A stretch of DNA of 64,000 nucleotides from Planctomycetota bacterium (GTDB lineage Bacteria > Planctomycetota > Planctomycetia > Pirellulales > Pirellulaceae). The notes below the pieces were generated by a model. It saw only the letters and a list, made by a program, of their open reading frames with translations. It did no database searches and was not told the DNA's origin. Shown piece by piece: positions 45,298 through 55,680 of this stretch; the stretch's first letter is position 1, and each line of letters starts with the position of its first letter. The position numbers and the translations under genes are program-made. The DNA lies in NCBI GenBank assembly GCA_016872775.1, contig VGZA01000013.1:1-64000 (forward strand), in the 5' to 3' direction.

Positions 45298-46320
45298 ATG
45301 AAACTGCTGCCCCATCGACCATCGCCGGACATCTGTCGAATACTCTGCCTCGTTCTCTGGAGCACGATCCTGTTCGCAGCCATACCGGGCGTTACCACCG
45401 CACAATCCGCTGCTTTATCGAAGGCCGACATCGATCGCCTGCACAAGGAACTTTCGAACTGGGACCGCTGGGGCAAGGACGATCAACTGGGCACTTTGAA
45501 TCTGATCACGCCGGAAAAACGCGTTCAAGCCGCTTCGCTTGTCCAACAGGGGAAGTCGGTGAGTCTGGCTCGCCTGGTCGAGAAGCAGACGGCCGCCGAC
45601 AACGGCAGCCCGTTCCAACACAAGATGCTCTCGACCGGCAAGGGGCCGGGAAGCCAGTGGGTCACCGATCAGTTCACGGTCAACTACCACGGCATTGCCC
45701 ACACGCATATGGACTCCTTATGCCACTTGATCCATGACGGCAAGCTCTACAACGGTTTCACGCAAAGCGATATCACCGAAAGCGGGGCCGGCAAGCTTGG
45801 AATTCAGACGGTGCGCACTGGTATTTTTACGCGCGCGATCCTGATGGATATTCCGAGGCTTCGAGGCGTCAAGTATCTCGACCCGGGCACACCGATCTAT
45901 GTGGCGGACCTTGAGGCGTGGGAAAATCGAGCCGGCGTTCGTGTGGGCAGCGGCGACGTTGTCTTCATTCGCACCGGGAAATGGGCGCGCCGCGACGAAA
46001 AAGGGGCCTGGGACTCGGCCAAGGATGGATTGGCGGGGTTACACGCATCGTGCGTGAAATGGCTGCGCAACCGGGATATCGCGATGCTTGGAAGCGACGC
46101 CGCCAGCGATGTGGTGCCATCGGGAGTACCCGGAGTCGACCAACCGGTGCACCTGTTAATTCTGAACGCAATGGGCACGCCGATCTTCGACAACTGCGAA
46201 CTGGAAGAAGTGGCGCGAGTGGCGGCCGAATTGAAACGCTGGGAGTTCCTGATCACCGCCGCGCCGCTGGCGGTCGAGGGCGGCACCGGATCGCCGTTGA
46301 ATCCCATTGCGGTCTTTTGA
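45298..46320 (+). CDS. Exported cyclase-family protein (kynurenine formamidase-like)
   Basis: The product has 340 residues from ATG 45298 (after AGAGAGATCATC), which gives a signal peptide (LCLVLWSTILFAAIPGVTTAQS). The Cyclase family metal motif appears as HGIAHTHMDSLCH near 132-144. The start of the domain, DRWGKDDQLGTLNLITPEKR, is typical of the wider family, and GSDAASDVVPSG follows late. Members hydrolyse cyclic or formyl amides, such as N-formylkynurenine or isatin, using zinc or manganese. Periplasmic location is predicted. The substrate is unknown. Confidence 0.87.
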   Translation: MKLLPHRPSPDICRILCLVLWSTILFAAIPGVTTAQSAALSKADIDRLHKELSNWDRWGKDDQLGTLNLITPEKRVQAASLVQQGKSVSLARLVEKQTAADNGSPFQHKMLSTGKGPGSQWVTDQFTVNYHGIAHTHMDSLCHLIHDGKLYNGFTQSDITESGAGKLGIQTVRTGIFTRAILMDIPRLRGVKYLDPGTPIYVADLEAWENRAGVRVGSGDVVFIRTGKWARRDEKGAWDSAKDGLAGLHASCVKWLRNRDIAMLGSDAASDVVPSGVPGVDQPVHLLILNAMGTPIFDNCELEEVARVAAELKRWEFLITAAPLAVEGGTGSPLNPIAVF

Positions 46321-46491
46321 CCGGATCGACCTTTTGTTGGTATGTTAGAGCGTTGGATGGGAACTCCATCCTAGTTTTGGCCGGCGGAGTCGGCCGACGT
46401 CCCACCCACGATTTCCGCGACCGGTTAATTGCCGAACGGCGCTTGGGCATCGCTAGGAAAGCTAACTGCTCGACCGAACCGATATCGATTT

Positions 46492-49400
46492 ATGCAAATT
46501 CCCACAAGTTCTCCACGGCTGATCCGCTGGCTGCTCTACGGCTGTGCCGTGGCGCTATGCGACTGCACCGCGGCATTGGTACTGCCCGCTGCGCTGTCCT
46601 CTCAAGGACTCCACGCCCAGGAGTCGGCGAACGCCACGCAAATCGACGCCGAACAACGGCAGAATTTTGAGAAGAAAGTCCGACCGTTGCTGGCGGAACA
46701 TTGCTGGTCGTGCCATGGACAGGAGAATGCCGAGTCCGAACTACGGCTCGATTCGCTGGAAGGACTGCTGGACGGCGGGACGCGCGGGCCGGCGATTCTG
46801 CCCGGCCAGCCAGAAAAGAGCCTGATGATCACGGCGGTCAATCATGCCGACCGATTGCAGATGCCACCCAAACAGAAATTGCCGCCGGCAGAAATTGCCG
46901 TGCTTGCAAATTGGGTTCGCGACGGAGCCTATTGGCCCGACGCTCGCCCCGCCGAGCGTTCGGAGCGGGTTCGAGAAGCCGCGCCGGAAATGCTGCGCGA
47001 CGAGGATCGGCAGTTCTGGGCATTCCAGCCGGTCAACCGACCGCCGTTGCCGGAAATTAGCGATCGCGGTTGGGCCTTTGGCCCCAGCGATACGTTCATT
47101 CGCTCTCGTCTGGATCAAGAACATCTGAGGCCGGTCGCCGCTGCCGATCCGGCGACCATGTTGCGGCGTGCCACTTTTGACTTGCTGGGTCTGCCGCCTG
47201 CCGCCGATGACAGGGAAGATTTCTGGAGCGATCCGCAGCTCGACCGTTTCGACCGCCTGCTTGATCGGCTGCTGGCCTCTCCCCGTTACGGTGAACGCTG
47301 GGGACGGCATTGGCTCGACGTTGCCCGCTACGGTGATTCCAACGGGCTGGACGAAAACTTGGCGTTTGCGAACGCATTTCGTTACCGCGATTACGTCGTC
47401 CGCTCTCTGAATCGCGACAAGCCGTACGATCAGTTCGTCCTCGAACAGATTGCCGGCGACCTGATCCTCGATCCGGCGGCGCCAAGCTCGGATCCGCTCG
47501 ATCCGCTGATTGCCACCGGATTTCTGGCCCTGGGCGCGAAAATGCTGGCCGAGGATGACCCGCTAAAAATGCAGATGGACATTGTCGACGAACAGCTCGA
47601 TACGCTCGGCAAGGCGTTTATGGGGCTGACTCTGGGGTGTGCTCGATGCCACGACCATAAGTACGATCCCTTGTCAATGAGCGACTACTACGCGCTGGCC
47701 GGGATCTTCAAGAGTACCAAGACGATGGAGAACTTCTCGGTCGTCGCCAAGTGGCAGGAACGGCCTCTGGGGACGCCGGATCAGATCGCGCAGCGGTCGC
47801 AGATTCAGGCGACGATCGATGCGCAGCAGAAGCAGGTCAACCAGCAGATCGCGGCGCTGAACCAGGAACTTCTGGCCCATGTTCGCGCCCGTTCCCGCGA
47901 ATACCTGTTGGCCGCGGCGGCGCAAATCTGGCAGGAACGCACGCAACGTTCGATCGGAACCGCACTCGGAATCGCCGCGGCCACGGGACAAGTCGCGCCC
48001 GTCACCGATCCCGAGGCCGGATCGGTACCAAGTCCCCAGGTGCTCGAGGCCGAAAACTATCAACGAGGAAACGCTCTCAAGCATTTTAACGGCTACGGCG
48101 AGGGGATCGGCGTCATTCTCAGTAATGGCAATGGCGGCTGGCATGCCGAATACGACCTGTCGGTAACCGACGCCGGCTGGTACCAACTCGAAGTGCGCTA
48201 CGCCGCGGCTGCCAGTCGCCCGACAGAACTTTCGATCAACGGCAAGCTGGTACGCTCGGATGCGCTCCGTGAAGTGACCGGCTCGTGGTACCCGGATACG
48301 CAGAAGTGGCATGTGGAGCGAGTGGTTGAGTTAAAGAGCGGGGTCAACGTGATTCGGTTGTCGCGGTTCGAGCCGTTGCCCCATATCGACAAGATCCTGG
48401 TGGCCAGGGTCGATCCGGCACTGGACGTCGCTGCGCTGTTCGCGGCGGAAAATCCGACGGATTCTTCCCCCGTCCGGGCGGATTCCTACGAACTCAAGGC
48501 CCCTTTCGTGGACCAGTGGAGGCAACGGCTGGAGCGCGCCGAAGCGGAAGCCGACGGTCCCCTGAAGGAATGGCGCGCATGGATGGTCGCTTCCAAGGGT
48601 CCGGAATTCCGCCCGAGCCTTGCGTCGGCGCAGGCGCTGGCGGCGCTGGCGACCCAAACCGGTCAGCGGCTGGCCGCGGCGGAACAACAATGGCAACAAT
48701 TGTTGAAAACTCGGGCGTCGGCCCAAGCCGAACCGCCGAACGAATTACCGGACGCGGACGCCGAATCATTCCGCAAGTTGCTCTACGAGAGCATGCCGGG
48801 TGCTCCGCTGGCGATTCCGTCGAACGTTGAGGAACACTATGCACCTTCGACGAAGGACGCGCTCCGCCGCAATCGCGACGAGCTGCAGCAACTTCGTCAA
48901 TCGCTGCCCATTCTCCCCGAGACCATGGCGGTCGGGGAGGGAACACTGGAGGACCTGCCGATCCACCTGCGTGGGAATCACACGTCGTTGGGCAAGGAAC
49001 GGGTCCCGCGTCGTTTTCCCCGCATCCTCGATACCGAACCACCCGCACCATTAACGGCCAGTCAAAGTGGCCGCCTTGATCTGGCACGTTGGCTGACGCG
49101 CGGCGACCATCCGCTGACCAGCCGGGTGATTGTGAACCGTATCTGGATCGGTCATTTCGGCGATGGTCTGGTGCGATCCGCGGACAACTTCGGACGTCTT
49201 GGAGATCGGCCGTCGCATCCTGAATTGCTGGACTGGCTCGCCCGGCGACTGCTCGATCGCGGCTGGTCTTTGAAATCGCTGCACCGCGAATTGATGCAAA
49301 CGGCGACTTACCAATTGAGCGCCGAGAACCACGACGCGGCACAGCTCGCGGACCCCGACAATCGGCTGCAGTGGCGTCATCCGCGCCGCCGGCTGGAGGC

Positions 49401-49953
49401 GGAGGCGATTCGCGACTCGATCCTGGCCGTCGCCGACGGGCTCGACCTGCGCATGGAAGGCTCTTTGCTGCCGATCGCCAATCGGGCTTACGTCACCAGC
49501 ACCGCCAACGTCAATCCGCAGATTTACGATTCGCCGCGGCGAACGATCTATCTGCCGGTGGTGCGCAGCGCCTTGTACGAGGTCTTGCAGGCTTTTGACT
49601 TCGCGGAGCCAAGTGTTCTGAACGGGAAACGTGACGCGACCACGGTGGCGCCGCAAGCGCTGTTCATGCTCAACAGCACCCTGGTGGCCCAGCAAGCGCG
49701 GGCGATCGCCACGCAGCTGATGCGGCAGCCCATGCAGGAAGAAGGCGCCCGTATCGAGTGGCTCTACCAGAAGGTGCTCGGCAGGCCGCCGCGGGAAGGC
49801 GAACGGGCCGCCGGTACGCAGTTCCTCCAGACCTACGCGTCGCATCTGGAACGTTCGGAGCCGAATTTATCGAGCGACGATCGGTGGCTGCGAGTCTGGC
49901 AGGCGGTCTGCCGTTCCTTGATCGCCTCCAACGAATTCGTCTACGTCGATTAA
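46492..49953 (+). CDS. PSCyt1/DUF1549/DUF1553 protein with carbohydrate-binding-like insertion
   Basis: The product has 1153 residues from ATG 46492, giving a signal peptide ending near LHAQES. A planctomycete cytochrome-c-like domain carries the heme motif CWSCH near 71. DUF1549 (about 200-410) includes YGERWGRHWLDVARYGDSNG and a second CxxCH, CARCH. A coiled segment (about 430-480) follows, then a CBM6/35-like sandwich (about 518-643, VLEAENYQRGN, GGWHAEYDL). DUF1553 lies at about 860-1140 (RLDLARWLTRGDHPLTSRV). These proteins are periplasmic and numerous in planctomycetes, nearly always paired with DUF1501; a role in polysaccharide breakdown or electron transfer is proposed but unproven. 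A DUF1501 gene follows 15 bp downstream. Confidence 0.93.
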   Translation: MQIPTSSPRLIRWLLYGCAVALCDCTAALVLPAALSSQGLHAQESANATQIDAEQRQNFEKKVRPLLAEHCWSCHGQENAESELRLDSLEGLLDGGTRGPAILPGQPEKSLMITAVNHADRLQMPPKQKLPPAEIAVLANWVRDGAYWPDARPAERSERVREAAPEMLRDEDRQFWAFQPVNRPPLPEISDRGWAFGPSDTFIRSRLDQEHLRPVAAADPATMLRRATFDLLGLPPAADDREDFWSDPQLDRFDRLLDRLLASPRYGERWGRHWLDVARYGDSNGLDENLAFANAFRYRDYVVRSLNRDKPYDQFVLEQIAGDLILDPAAPSSDPLDPLIATGFLALGAKMLAEDDPLKMQMDIVDEQLDTLGKAFMGLTLGCARCHDHKYDPLSMSDYYALAGIFKSTKTMENFSVVAKWQERPLGTPDQIAQRSQIQATIDAQQKQVNQQIAALNQELLAHVRARSREYLLAAAAQIWQERTQRSIGTALGIAAATGQVAPVTDPEAGSVPSPQVLEAENYQRGNALKHFNGYGEGIGVILSNGNGGWHAEYDLSVTDAGWYQLEVRYAAAASRPTELSINGKLVRSDALREVTGSWYPDTQKWHVERVVELKSGVNVIRLSRFEPLPHIDKILVARVDPALDVAALFAAENPTDSSPVRADSYELKAPFVDQWRQRLERAEAEADGPLKEWRAWMVASKGPEFRPSLASAQALAALATQTGQRLAAAEQQWQQLLKTRASAQAEPPNELPDADAESFRKLLYESMPGAPLAIPSNVEEHYAPSTKDALRRNRDELQQLRQSLPILPETMAVGEGTLEDLPIHLRGNHTSLGKERVPRRFPRILDTEPPAPLTASQSGRLDLARWLTRGDHPLTSRVIVNRIWIGHFGDGLVRSADNFGRLGDRPSHPELLDWLARRLLDRGWSLKSLHRELMQTATYQLSAENHDAAQLADPDNRLQWRHPRRRLEAEAIRDSILAVADGLDLRMEGSLLPIANRAYVTSTANVNPQIYDSPRRTIYLPVVRSALYEVLQAFDFAEPSVLNGKRDATTVAPQALFMLNSTLVAQQARAIATQLMRQPMQEEGARIEWLYQKVLGRPPREGERAAGTQFLQTYASHLERSEPNLSSDDRWLRVWQAVCRSLIASNEFVYVD

Positions 49954-49968
49954 CGGGAGAGTAAGGCC

Positions 49969-51432
49969 ATGGAACAGGAACACGCGGTCAAGGCGCACGC
50001 CTGCCACCGATTCGAACCGGTGCATTCACGGCGTGCAATGCTGCGGACCTCGGCCTGCGGCCTGGGAATGCTGGCGCTGGCAGATCTGCTGGCAGGCGAT
50101 TCGCGTTGCCAATCGGCCGAGGCACAAGCGGCCAGCAATCCCTTGGCTCCGCGCCCGTCTCATTTTGCCGCGCGTGCACAAAACGTCATATTTTTGTTCA
50201 TGCATGGAGGCCCTTCGCAGGTCGACACTTTTGATTACAAACCGCTGCTGGAACGGGATCATGGCAAGCCGTTGCCGTTCAGCAAGCCACGGGTGTTCTC
50301 GTCCGCTACGGGCAATTTGTTGAAGTCTCCCTGGGCATTCCGGCAGTATGGCCAGAGCGGAGCCTGGGTAAGCGATCTCTTTCCGCACCTGGCGCGGCAT
50401 GTCGATGACCTGTGTATCATCAATTCGATGTGGGGCTCGAACTCGCGTCACGGCGGCGCGCTGCTGGAGCTGCATACGGGCAGCGACACGTTTGTGCGGC
50501 CCAGTATCGGTTCCTGGATCACCTATGGCCTGGGCACCGAGAATGCCAACCTCCCGGGGTTCATCACGATCTGCCCGACGCTCACGCACGGCGGCGTCAA
50601 CGCCTACAGTTCCGCGTTTCTTCCCGCGGTGTACCATGGCACGCCGCTGGGAAACGCCAGCATTCCGTCGGATCAGGCCAAGATCCCGTTCATCGACAAC
50701 GCGGACAAGCTGCCTCTCGACCTGCAATCGCTGGAATTGCAGCTGATCCAGCAATGGAATGCCGAGCACCAGCAGACGCGCGGTCCGGATCCGGCTCTGG
50801 AAGGGCGGATCAATTCGTTTGAGCTTGCGTTCCGCATGCAGACGACCGCGCCCGAACTGCAGGAAATCCACGACGAGACCGCCGACACGCAGAGGGCTTA
50901 TGGTCTGGATAATCCGGCGACCCGCAACTTCGGTCGCCAGTGCCTGATGGCGCGACGTTTTGTCGAGCGGGGCGTACGTTTCGTGCAGTGCAGTCACAGT
51001 TACAAATGGGACCAGCATGGAGGATTGAAAGCCGATCATGGCCGTAATGCGGTGGAAGTCGATCAGCCGATTGCCGCCTTGCTGGCCGATCTGAAACAGC
51101 GCGGACTGTTGGAAAAAACGCTGGTGTTGTGGGGCGGCGAATTTGGCAGGACACCGGTGGCCCAGGGCGACGACGGGCGCGATCACAATCCACAGGGTTA
51201 CACCATGTGGCTGGCCGGCGGAGGTGTCAAAGCGGGAATCCGGCACGGTTCCACCGATGACTACGGTTACTACTCGGTCCAGGACAAAGTCCACTTGCAC
51301 GATCTGCACGCCACGATTTTGCACCTGCTGGGACTGGACCACAAACGACTGACTTATAAGTACGCGGGCCGTGATTTCCGCCTTACCGACGTGCATGGCG
51401 AGGTGGTTCACGAAATCCTCGCGGCCTCGTGA
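49969..51432 (+). CDS. DUF1501 domain-containing protein, Tat-exported
   Basis: This 487-residue protein has a twin-arginine signal (HSRRAMLRTSACGLGMLALA). The DUF1501 fold, an alkaline-phosphatase/sulfatase relative, shows IFLFMHGGPSQVDTFDYK near 74, SRHGGALLELHTG near 160, KADHGRNAVEVDQPIAALL near 354, LVLWGGEFGRTP near 385 and GRDHNPQGYTMWLAGGG near 402. It acts in the periplasm with the upstream PSD1 protein (15 bp gap). Enzymatic activity of the family is unestablished. Confidence 0.94.
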   Translation: MEQEHAVKAHACHRFEPVHSRRAMLRTSACGLGMLALADLLAGDSRCQSAEAQAASNPLAPRPSHFAARAQNVIFLFMHGGPSQVDTFDYKPLLERDHGKPLPFSKPRVFSSATGNLLKSPWAFRQYGQSGAWVSDLFPHLARHVDDLCIINSMWGSNSRHGGALLELHTGSDTFVRPSIGSWITYGLGTENANLPGFITICPTLTHGGVNAYSSAFLPAVYHGTPLGNASIPSDQAKIPFIDNADKLPLDLQSLELQLIQQWNAEHQQTRGPDPALEGRINSFELAFRMQTTAPELQEIHDETADTQRAYGLDNPATRNFGRQCLMARRFVERGVRFVQCSHSYKWDQHGGLKADHGRNAVEVDQPIAALLADLKQRGLLEKTLVLWGGEFGRTPVAQGDDGRDHNPQGYTMWLAGGGVKAGIRHGSTDDYGYYSVQDKVHLHDLHATILHLLGLDHKRLTYKYAGRDFRLTDVHGEVVHEILAAS

Positions 51433-51559
51433 CCCGCGAATCTCCGCGAACGGCTGATCTTGACAGGACACGCCGCACGGTCGAAACTGCAGTAGCCGAG
51501 CGTGGGACGGCTTGTGATTCGACGGCTATACCAACAGATTTCACAAGGAGAACTTTCGA

Positions 51560-52405
51560 ATGAGAGCGCGGATCACGCTGCAACTTCAGATTCTCATCGG
51601 ATTCGGATTCGTCATCGGGTTCCTCAGGCCGCTCGCTGCGCAACCGCAGTCGGCCGAAGAAGAGCCGATTCCAAAAATTGCGGTGCTGCGCGCCGTTGCG
51701 GACTCGGAATCGAACGCCATTGTGATCGCCGATGGCGGGGACGGCGCCGGCCTGCAGTTCACTTTTTCGACACCGATCGGAGCGGGACCGATGTTCTTTG
51801 GTGGCGGCGCGGGCGGACTGCCGCCGGTGCCGGCCGACGAGTTAGGGATGTTGGCGATGGACCAGTTCCAGTCGGAATTGGAACTCGTCGACCGTCAGAA
51901 AGAGCAGATTGCCCAGTTGCGGCAAGATCTCAACGAGCGTCGTCGCAAGGTGATGGGTGATATGAAGAACATCGAACCGCGAAAGGTCGCGTCCCAGTTT
52001 CGGGAACTGGAATCGACCTTGCAGCTGGAAACCAAAACACGGCTGGCGGAAATCTTGTTGCCGCATCAGGTCGATCGCTTGAAACAGCTGCGGGTTCAAA
52101 TGCAGGTCCGTAATCGCGGGCTGAGTGCCTTGACGGGACCGGATCTTTCCGATGCACTGGGCCTGAGCGACGATCAGAAGTCCAAGCTGGCGGAAAAGCA
52201 GGCGGAAGCTCAAAAGCAGTTGCGGGAGAAAATCGAGGAGCTGCGGAAGCAATTGCAACAGGAGGTGATCCAGGAGGTACTGACCCCAGTCCAGCGGGAC
52301 AAATTGTCGAAATTGACCGGTTCCGAATTCAAGCTGAAGCCGGTCGAAGCGCCGGCCGCGCGTTCAGCGCCGGACAACGTCCGTACCATCAAGCGGGCGC
52401 AATGA
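51560..52405 (+). CDS. Exported coiled-coil protein, Spy/CpxP-like
   Basis: This 281-residue protein has a signal peptide ([20 protein letters not shown], cleavage near AAQPQ). The middle is Gly-rich (about 60-85). From about 95 on it is almost all helix, with heptad-rich stretches ([39 protein letters not shown]) and two LTP/LSDDQ-type turns ([23 protein letters not shown]) reminiscent of LTxxQ proteins. It is likely a periplasmic chaperone-like or sensor protein; function is not proven. Its end overlaps trpE tail-to-tail by 42 bp. Confidence 0.75.
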   Translation: MRARITLQLQILIGFGFVIGFLRPLAAQPQSAEEEPIPKIAVLRAVADSESNAIVIADGGDGAGLQFTFSTPIGAGPMFFGGGAGGLPPVPADELGMLAMDQFQSELELVDRQKEQIAQLRQDLNERRRKVMGDMKNIEPRKVASQFRELESTLQLETKTRLAEILLPHQVDRLKQLRVQMQVRNRGLSALTGPDLSDALGLSDDQKSKLAEKQAEAQKQLREKIEELRKQLQQEVIQEVLTPVQRDKLSKLTGSEFKLKPVEAPAARSAPDNVRTIKRAQ

Positions 52406-53905
52406 TGATTGGCTCAATGACGATTGACGCTGTTCGGTGATCTCGATCGCTTTGAGCAGCCCCTGGGCTTTGTTGAGCGTTTCCTGGTACTCGGTGTCCG
52501 GGTCGCTGTCGGCGACGATTCCAGCGCCGGCCTGGACGTAAGCCGTTTCGCCTTGTACGACCAGGGTGCGCAGCGCGATGCAGGTGTCCATGTTGCCGCT
52601 GTAGTCGAGGTAACCGACGGCACCCGCGTACGGTCCGCGGCGGTGTGGTTCGAGCTCATCGATGATTTGCATCGCCCGGACCTTCGGCGCTCCGCTGACG
52701 GTCCCTGCCGGCAGGCTGGCGCGTAAGGCGTCGAATGCATTTTTTCCGTCGGCCAGTTCGCCAGTGACATTCGACGTGATGTGCATGACGTGGCTGTACC
52801 GCTCGATGACCATCACGTCGTCGATACGCACGGAGCCGAAACGGGCAACTCGACCGACGTCATTCCTGCCCAGATCGACCAGCATCACATGTTCCGCCCG
52901 TTCCTTCGGGTCGGCCAGCAGTTCCGCCGCCAGCCGCCGATCCTCCTCGTCATTGGCGCCGCGGCGGCGCGTTCCGGCGAGCGGCCGCAAAGTGATCTGG
53001 CGGTCGACGACACGGCACATGATTTCCGGTGAACTGCCGACGAGTGTCACGTCGGGCGTCCGCAGGAAGAACATGAACGGGCTGGGGTTGACGACGCGCA
53101 AAGTGCGATAGATTTCGAACGGATCGCAGTGGATCGTCAGTTTCCAGCGCTGGCTGATCACGACCTGAAAAATGTCGCCGGCTCGGATGTACTCCACGCA
53201 GCGGCGCACCGCATCCTGATACTGGCCCGGCTGGAAATTGGACGAATAGGTTCGACTCAACCCGCCGCCCGTGACAATGTCGGCGGTGGGAAGATCGACC
53301 GGCGAGGTCAACTGTTCCACAAGTTTGTCGACGCGAGTGGCTGCGTCATCGTAGGCCTGATCGGGGTCGATCGACGGATCAACTCGTGCCAGCGCCACCA
53401 CGAACATCGTCTTGCTGACGTTGTCGAAGATCACCATGCGATCGTAAAACGCGAACGACAGATCGGGAAGTCCGCGGTCGTCCGCCGGCGCATTGGGCAG
53501 GTTTTCCACGTACCGAACGACGTCGTAACCAGCATATCCGACGGCACCGCCGCAGAACGGCGGCAGTTCCGGCAGATGGACGGCGCGAAACGCCTGGACG
53601 CGCCGCCGCAATTCCTCGATCGGGTCGTCGGCATCGAATTCCTGAACTTCTTTCGGCGATTTCACGGTCACCCGTTGTCGCCGCGCGGAGATTTCCAGGA
53701 ACGGATCGGAGGCCAGGAAGCTGTAGCGGCCGACTTTCTCGCCGCCAATCACACTTTCGAACAGGCAGATCGTTCTCCCTTGCTGGTCGATCCGCTTCAG
53801 CGCCGTTACCGGCGTCAGCGAGTCGCTCATCAGGCGCCGGTAGACCGGCACGAGTTGGTAGTGCGCGGCGAGTTGTCGAAATCGGTCACGATCCGGTACC
53901 AGCAT
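52364..53905 (-). CDS. trpE: Anthranilate synthase component I
   Basis: This 513-residue chorismate-utilising enzyme converts chorismate to anthranilate with glutamine-derived ammonia from TrpG. The start is ATG 53905 after AAGGGGACCTCG; a TTG at 53923 is less likely. The N-terminal domain has the allosteric-type segment [17 protein letters not shown]. The catalytic domain shows [59 protein letters not shown] and [13 protein letters not shown]. The length is normal. No trpG or trpD is adjacent. It is a single gene, overlapping its convergent neighbour by 42 bp. Confidence 0.96.
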   Translation of the reverse strand: MLVPDRDRFRQLAAHYQLVPVYRRLMSDSLTPVTALKRIDQQGRTICLFESVIGGEKVGRYSFLASDPFLEISARRQRVTVKSPKEVQEFDADDPIEELRRRVQAFRAVHLPELPPFCGGAVGYAGYDVVRYVENLPNAPADDRGLPDLSFAFYDRMVIFDNVSKTMFVVALARVDPSIDPDQAYDDAATRVDKLVEQLTSPVDLPTADIVTGGGLSRTYSSNFQPGQYQDAVRRCVEYIRAGDIFQVVISQRWKLTIHCDPFEIYRTLRVVNPSPFMFFLRTPDVTLVGSSPEIMCRVVDRQITLRPLAGTRRRGANDEEDRRLAAELLADPKERAEHVMLVDLGRNDVGRVARFGSVRIDDVMVIERYSHVMHITSNVTGELADGKNAFDALRASLPAGTVSGAPKVRAMQIIDELEPHRRGPYAGAVGYLDYSGNMDTCIALRTLVVQGETAYVQAGAGIVADSDPDTEYQETLNKAQGLLKAIEITEQRQSSLSQSSLRPLDGTDVVRR

Positions 53906-54024
53906 CGAGGTCCCCTTTTCCAACCAAGGTTAGCGGGCCGCCGCTTACCTTGACACCCCCCGGCACACTGCTAGAATCCTAGCGTCATTCTAAGTAGCGT
54001 AAACAAAACGAGTTGCACCGGCCG

Positions 54025-54546
54025 ATGAAGTGCCAGCACTGCGAAAAACCGGCGACATTTCACATCACCGAACTCACCGGTCCGGAACCGGTCGAATACC
54101 ACCTCTGTGAGGACCATGCGACGAAGTATCTGCATGCGTCCGAGAACGCGGAGGTTCCCTCACCGACGTTGGCGGGAGTCTTGGCCAAACAGTTGAAAAT
54201 CGGGCAGACGGCGGAGGAACTTGCCCGGTTGGACAAGAAGGCCTGCCCGATCTGCGGCATCACCTTCTACGAGTTCCGTCACCAGGGACGCCTGGGCTGC
54301 CCGCACGACTATGTTTGTTTCGAGCAGGAACTCGAACCGCTGCTGGTGAGTATCCATGGCGAGAAGCGGCATGTTGGAAAGCAGCCGCTGGTCGGACAGC
54401 AGAACACGGCCGACCAGACCGAACTGATCCGGCTGCGTCGCGAGATGCAGGATGCGGTCGATCGCGAGGATTACGAAAAGGCGTCGCAGCTCCGTGATCG
54501 CATACGCCAGGCGGAACAGAAACAGAAACGTGGTGGAGCGGCTTGA
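54025..54546 (+). CDS. mcsA: McsA-like zinc-binding activator of protein arginine kinase
   Basis: The product has 173 residues from ATG 54025 (MKCQHCEKPATFH). There are two Cys pairs at the N-terminus (CQHC, then C and H at LCEDHA), a CPICG with CPHD pair near 74-97, and a C-terminal UvrB/UvrC motif (REDYEKASQLRDRIRQAE near 155). This is the McsA layout. McsA binds zinc and activates McsB. The mcsB-like gene starts 39 bp on, on the same strand. No ctsR or clpC is seen nearby, unlike the Bacillus operon. Confidence 0.9.
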   Translation: MKCQHCEKPATFHITELTGPEPVEYHLCEDHATKYLHASENAEVPSPTLAGVLAKQLKIGQTAEELARLDKKACPICGITFYEFRHQGRLGCPHDYVCFEQELEPLLVSIHGEKRHVGKQPLVGQQNTADQTELIRLRREMQDAVDREDYEKASQLRDRIRQAEQKQKRGGAA

Positions 54547-54585
54547 TTGGCGGGGATCCGGGTGGAGGGATTCGAGGAGGAGAAT

Positions 54586-55656
54586 GTGATACTGGACGAG
54601 CTCGTTCGCCGCGCTCCGGAATGGTTGAGGGGAGTCGGACCCGAGTCGGATATCGTGGTAAGCACCCGGGTTCGTTTAGCGCGGAACCTCGCGGAATTCC
54701 CGTTCATTCGCAGGTGCAACGAGGCGGACCGTACCGCCATTGAAAAAACGGTGCGGGATCGGATTCGCGAGATTGCAGCCTGGACCGACCTGTTGTACCT
54801 CGACCTCATTTCGCTCTCCCCGATCGACCGGCAGTTTCTCGTGGAGCGGCAGCTGATCAGCCGTGAGATCGCCGATGCGACCGGCGCGCGAGCCGTGGCG
54901 ATCGAACCGCAGGAAACGTTCAGCGTGATGATCAATGAAGAAGATCATCTGCGGATCCAGGTCATGCACAGCGGCCTCGACTTGAACGCGGCCTGGGCGC
55001 AGATCAACGGCATCGACGACTTGCTGGAGGAACGGCTCAATTTTGCATTTCACGAACGGTTCGGATACCTCACCGCCTGCCCAACCAACGTCGGAACCGG
55101 GTTGCGCGTGAGCGTGATGCTGCACCTGCCCGCGTTGGTCATTACGCACCAGATCGAAAAAGTCTTCCGCGGTCTGCAGAAAATCAGCCTTGCGGTTCGC
55201 GGACTGTATGGCGAAGGGTCGCAGGCGATGGGCGATTTTTACCAGATCAGCAATCAGATTACGCTGGGCCGTTCCGAGTCCCAATTGCTCGAGGAAGTCG
55301 GCGACGTCGTACCGGCGATCATCGACTATGAACGTAAAGCCCGCGAGTTCTTGCTGAAAGAAAGCCCAAAGGACCTGCACGACCGGGTCAGTCGCGCCTC
55401 GGGAATCCTCCGCACCGCGCAAACGATCAGCAGTGAGGAGACGATGTTGCTGCTGTCGAGCGTGCGGATGGGTGTCAACCTCGGGCTGCTCAAGGACCTC
55501 CCGATCGCCACCATCAATCAGCTGTTCATCCATACGCAGCCAGGACACCTGCAAAAACTCTGCAGCTCGGAACTGGATACGTCGGAACGCAACGTGGAAC
55601 GAGCGCGCTACCTGCAGGAACATCTCCGCAACGACTCGGAACCGCCACGCACCTGA
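54586..55656 (+). CDS. mcsB: Protein arginine kinase McsB
   Basis: The product has 356 residues from GTG 54586, chosen because GAGGAGGAG sits just upstream; a TTG at 54547 would add 13 residues. The guanidino-kinase fold shows PESDIVVSTRVRLARNL near 20, SVMINEEDHLRIQVM near 110, the catalytic Cys165 in ACPTNVGTGLRVSVMLHLP, and the C-terminal GQFxIxN-like IATINQLFIHTQPGHLQ. McsB phosphorylates arginine residues on proteins, in Firmicutes marking them for ClpCP. Phosphoarginine signalling is best known in Firmicutes; this gene pair indicates it in this lineage as well. Confidence 0.95.
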   Translation: MILDELVRRAPEWLRGVGPESDIVVSTRVRLARNLAEFPFIRRCNEADRTAIEKTVRDRIREIAAWTDLLYLDLISLSPIDRQFLVERQLISREIADATGARAVAIEPQETFSVMINEEDHLRIQVMHSGLDLNAAWAQINGIDDLLEERLNFAFHERFGYLTACPTNVGTGLRVSVMLHLPALVITHQIEKVFRGLQKISLAVRGLYGEGSQAMGDFYQISNQITLGRSESQLLEEVGDVVPAIIDYERKAREFLLKESPKDLHDRVSRASGILRTAQTISSEETMLLLSSVRMGVNLGLLKDLPIATINQLFIHTQPGHLQKLCSSELDTSERNVERARYLQEHLRNDSEPPRT

Positions 55657-55680
55657 CCGGGCTCCCGGCCCCTCGCGCGC

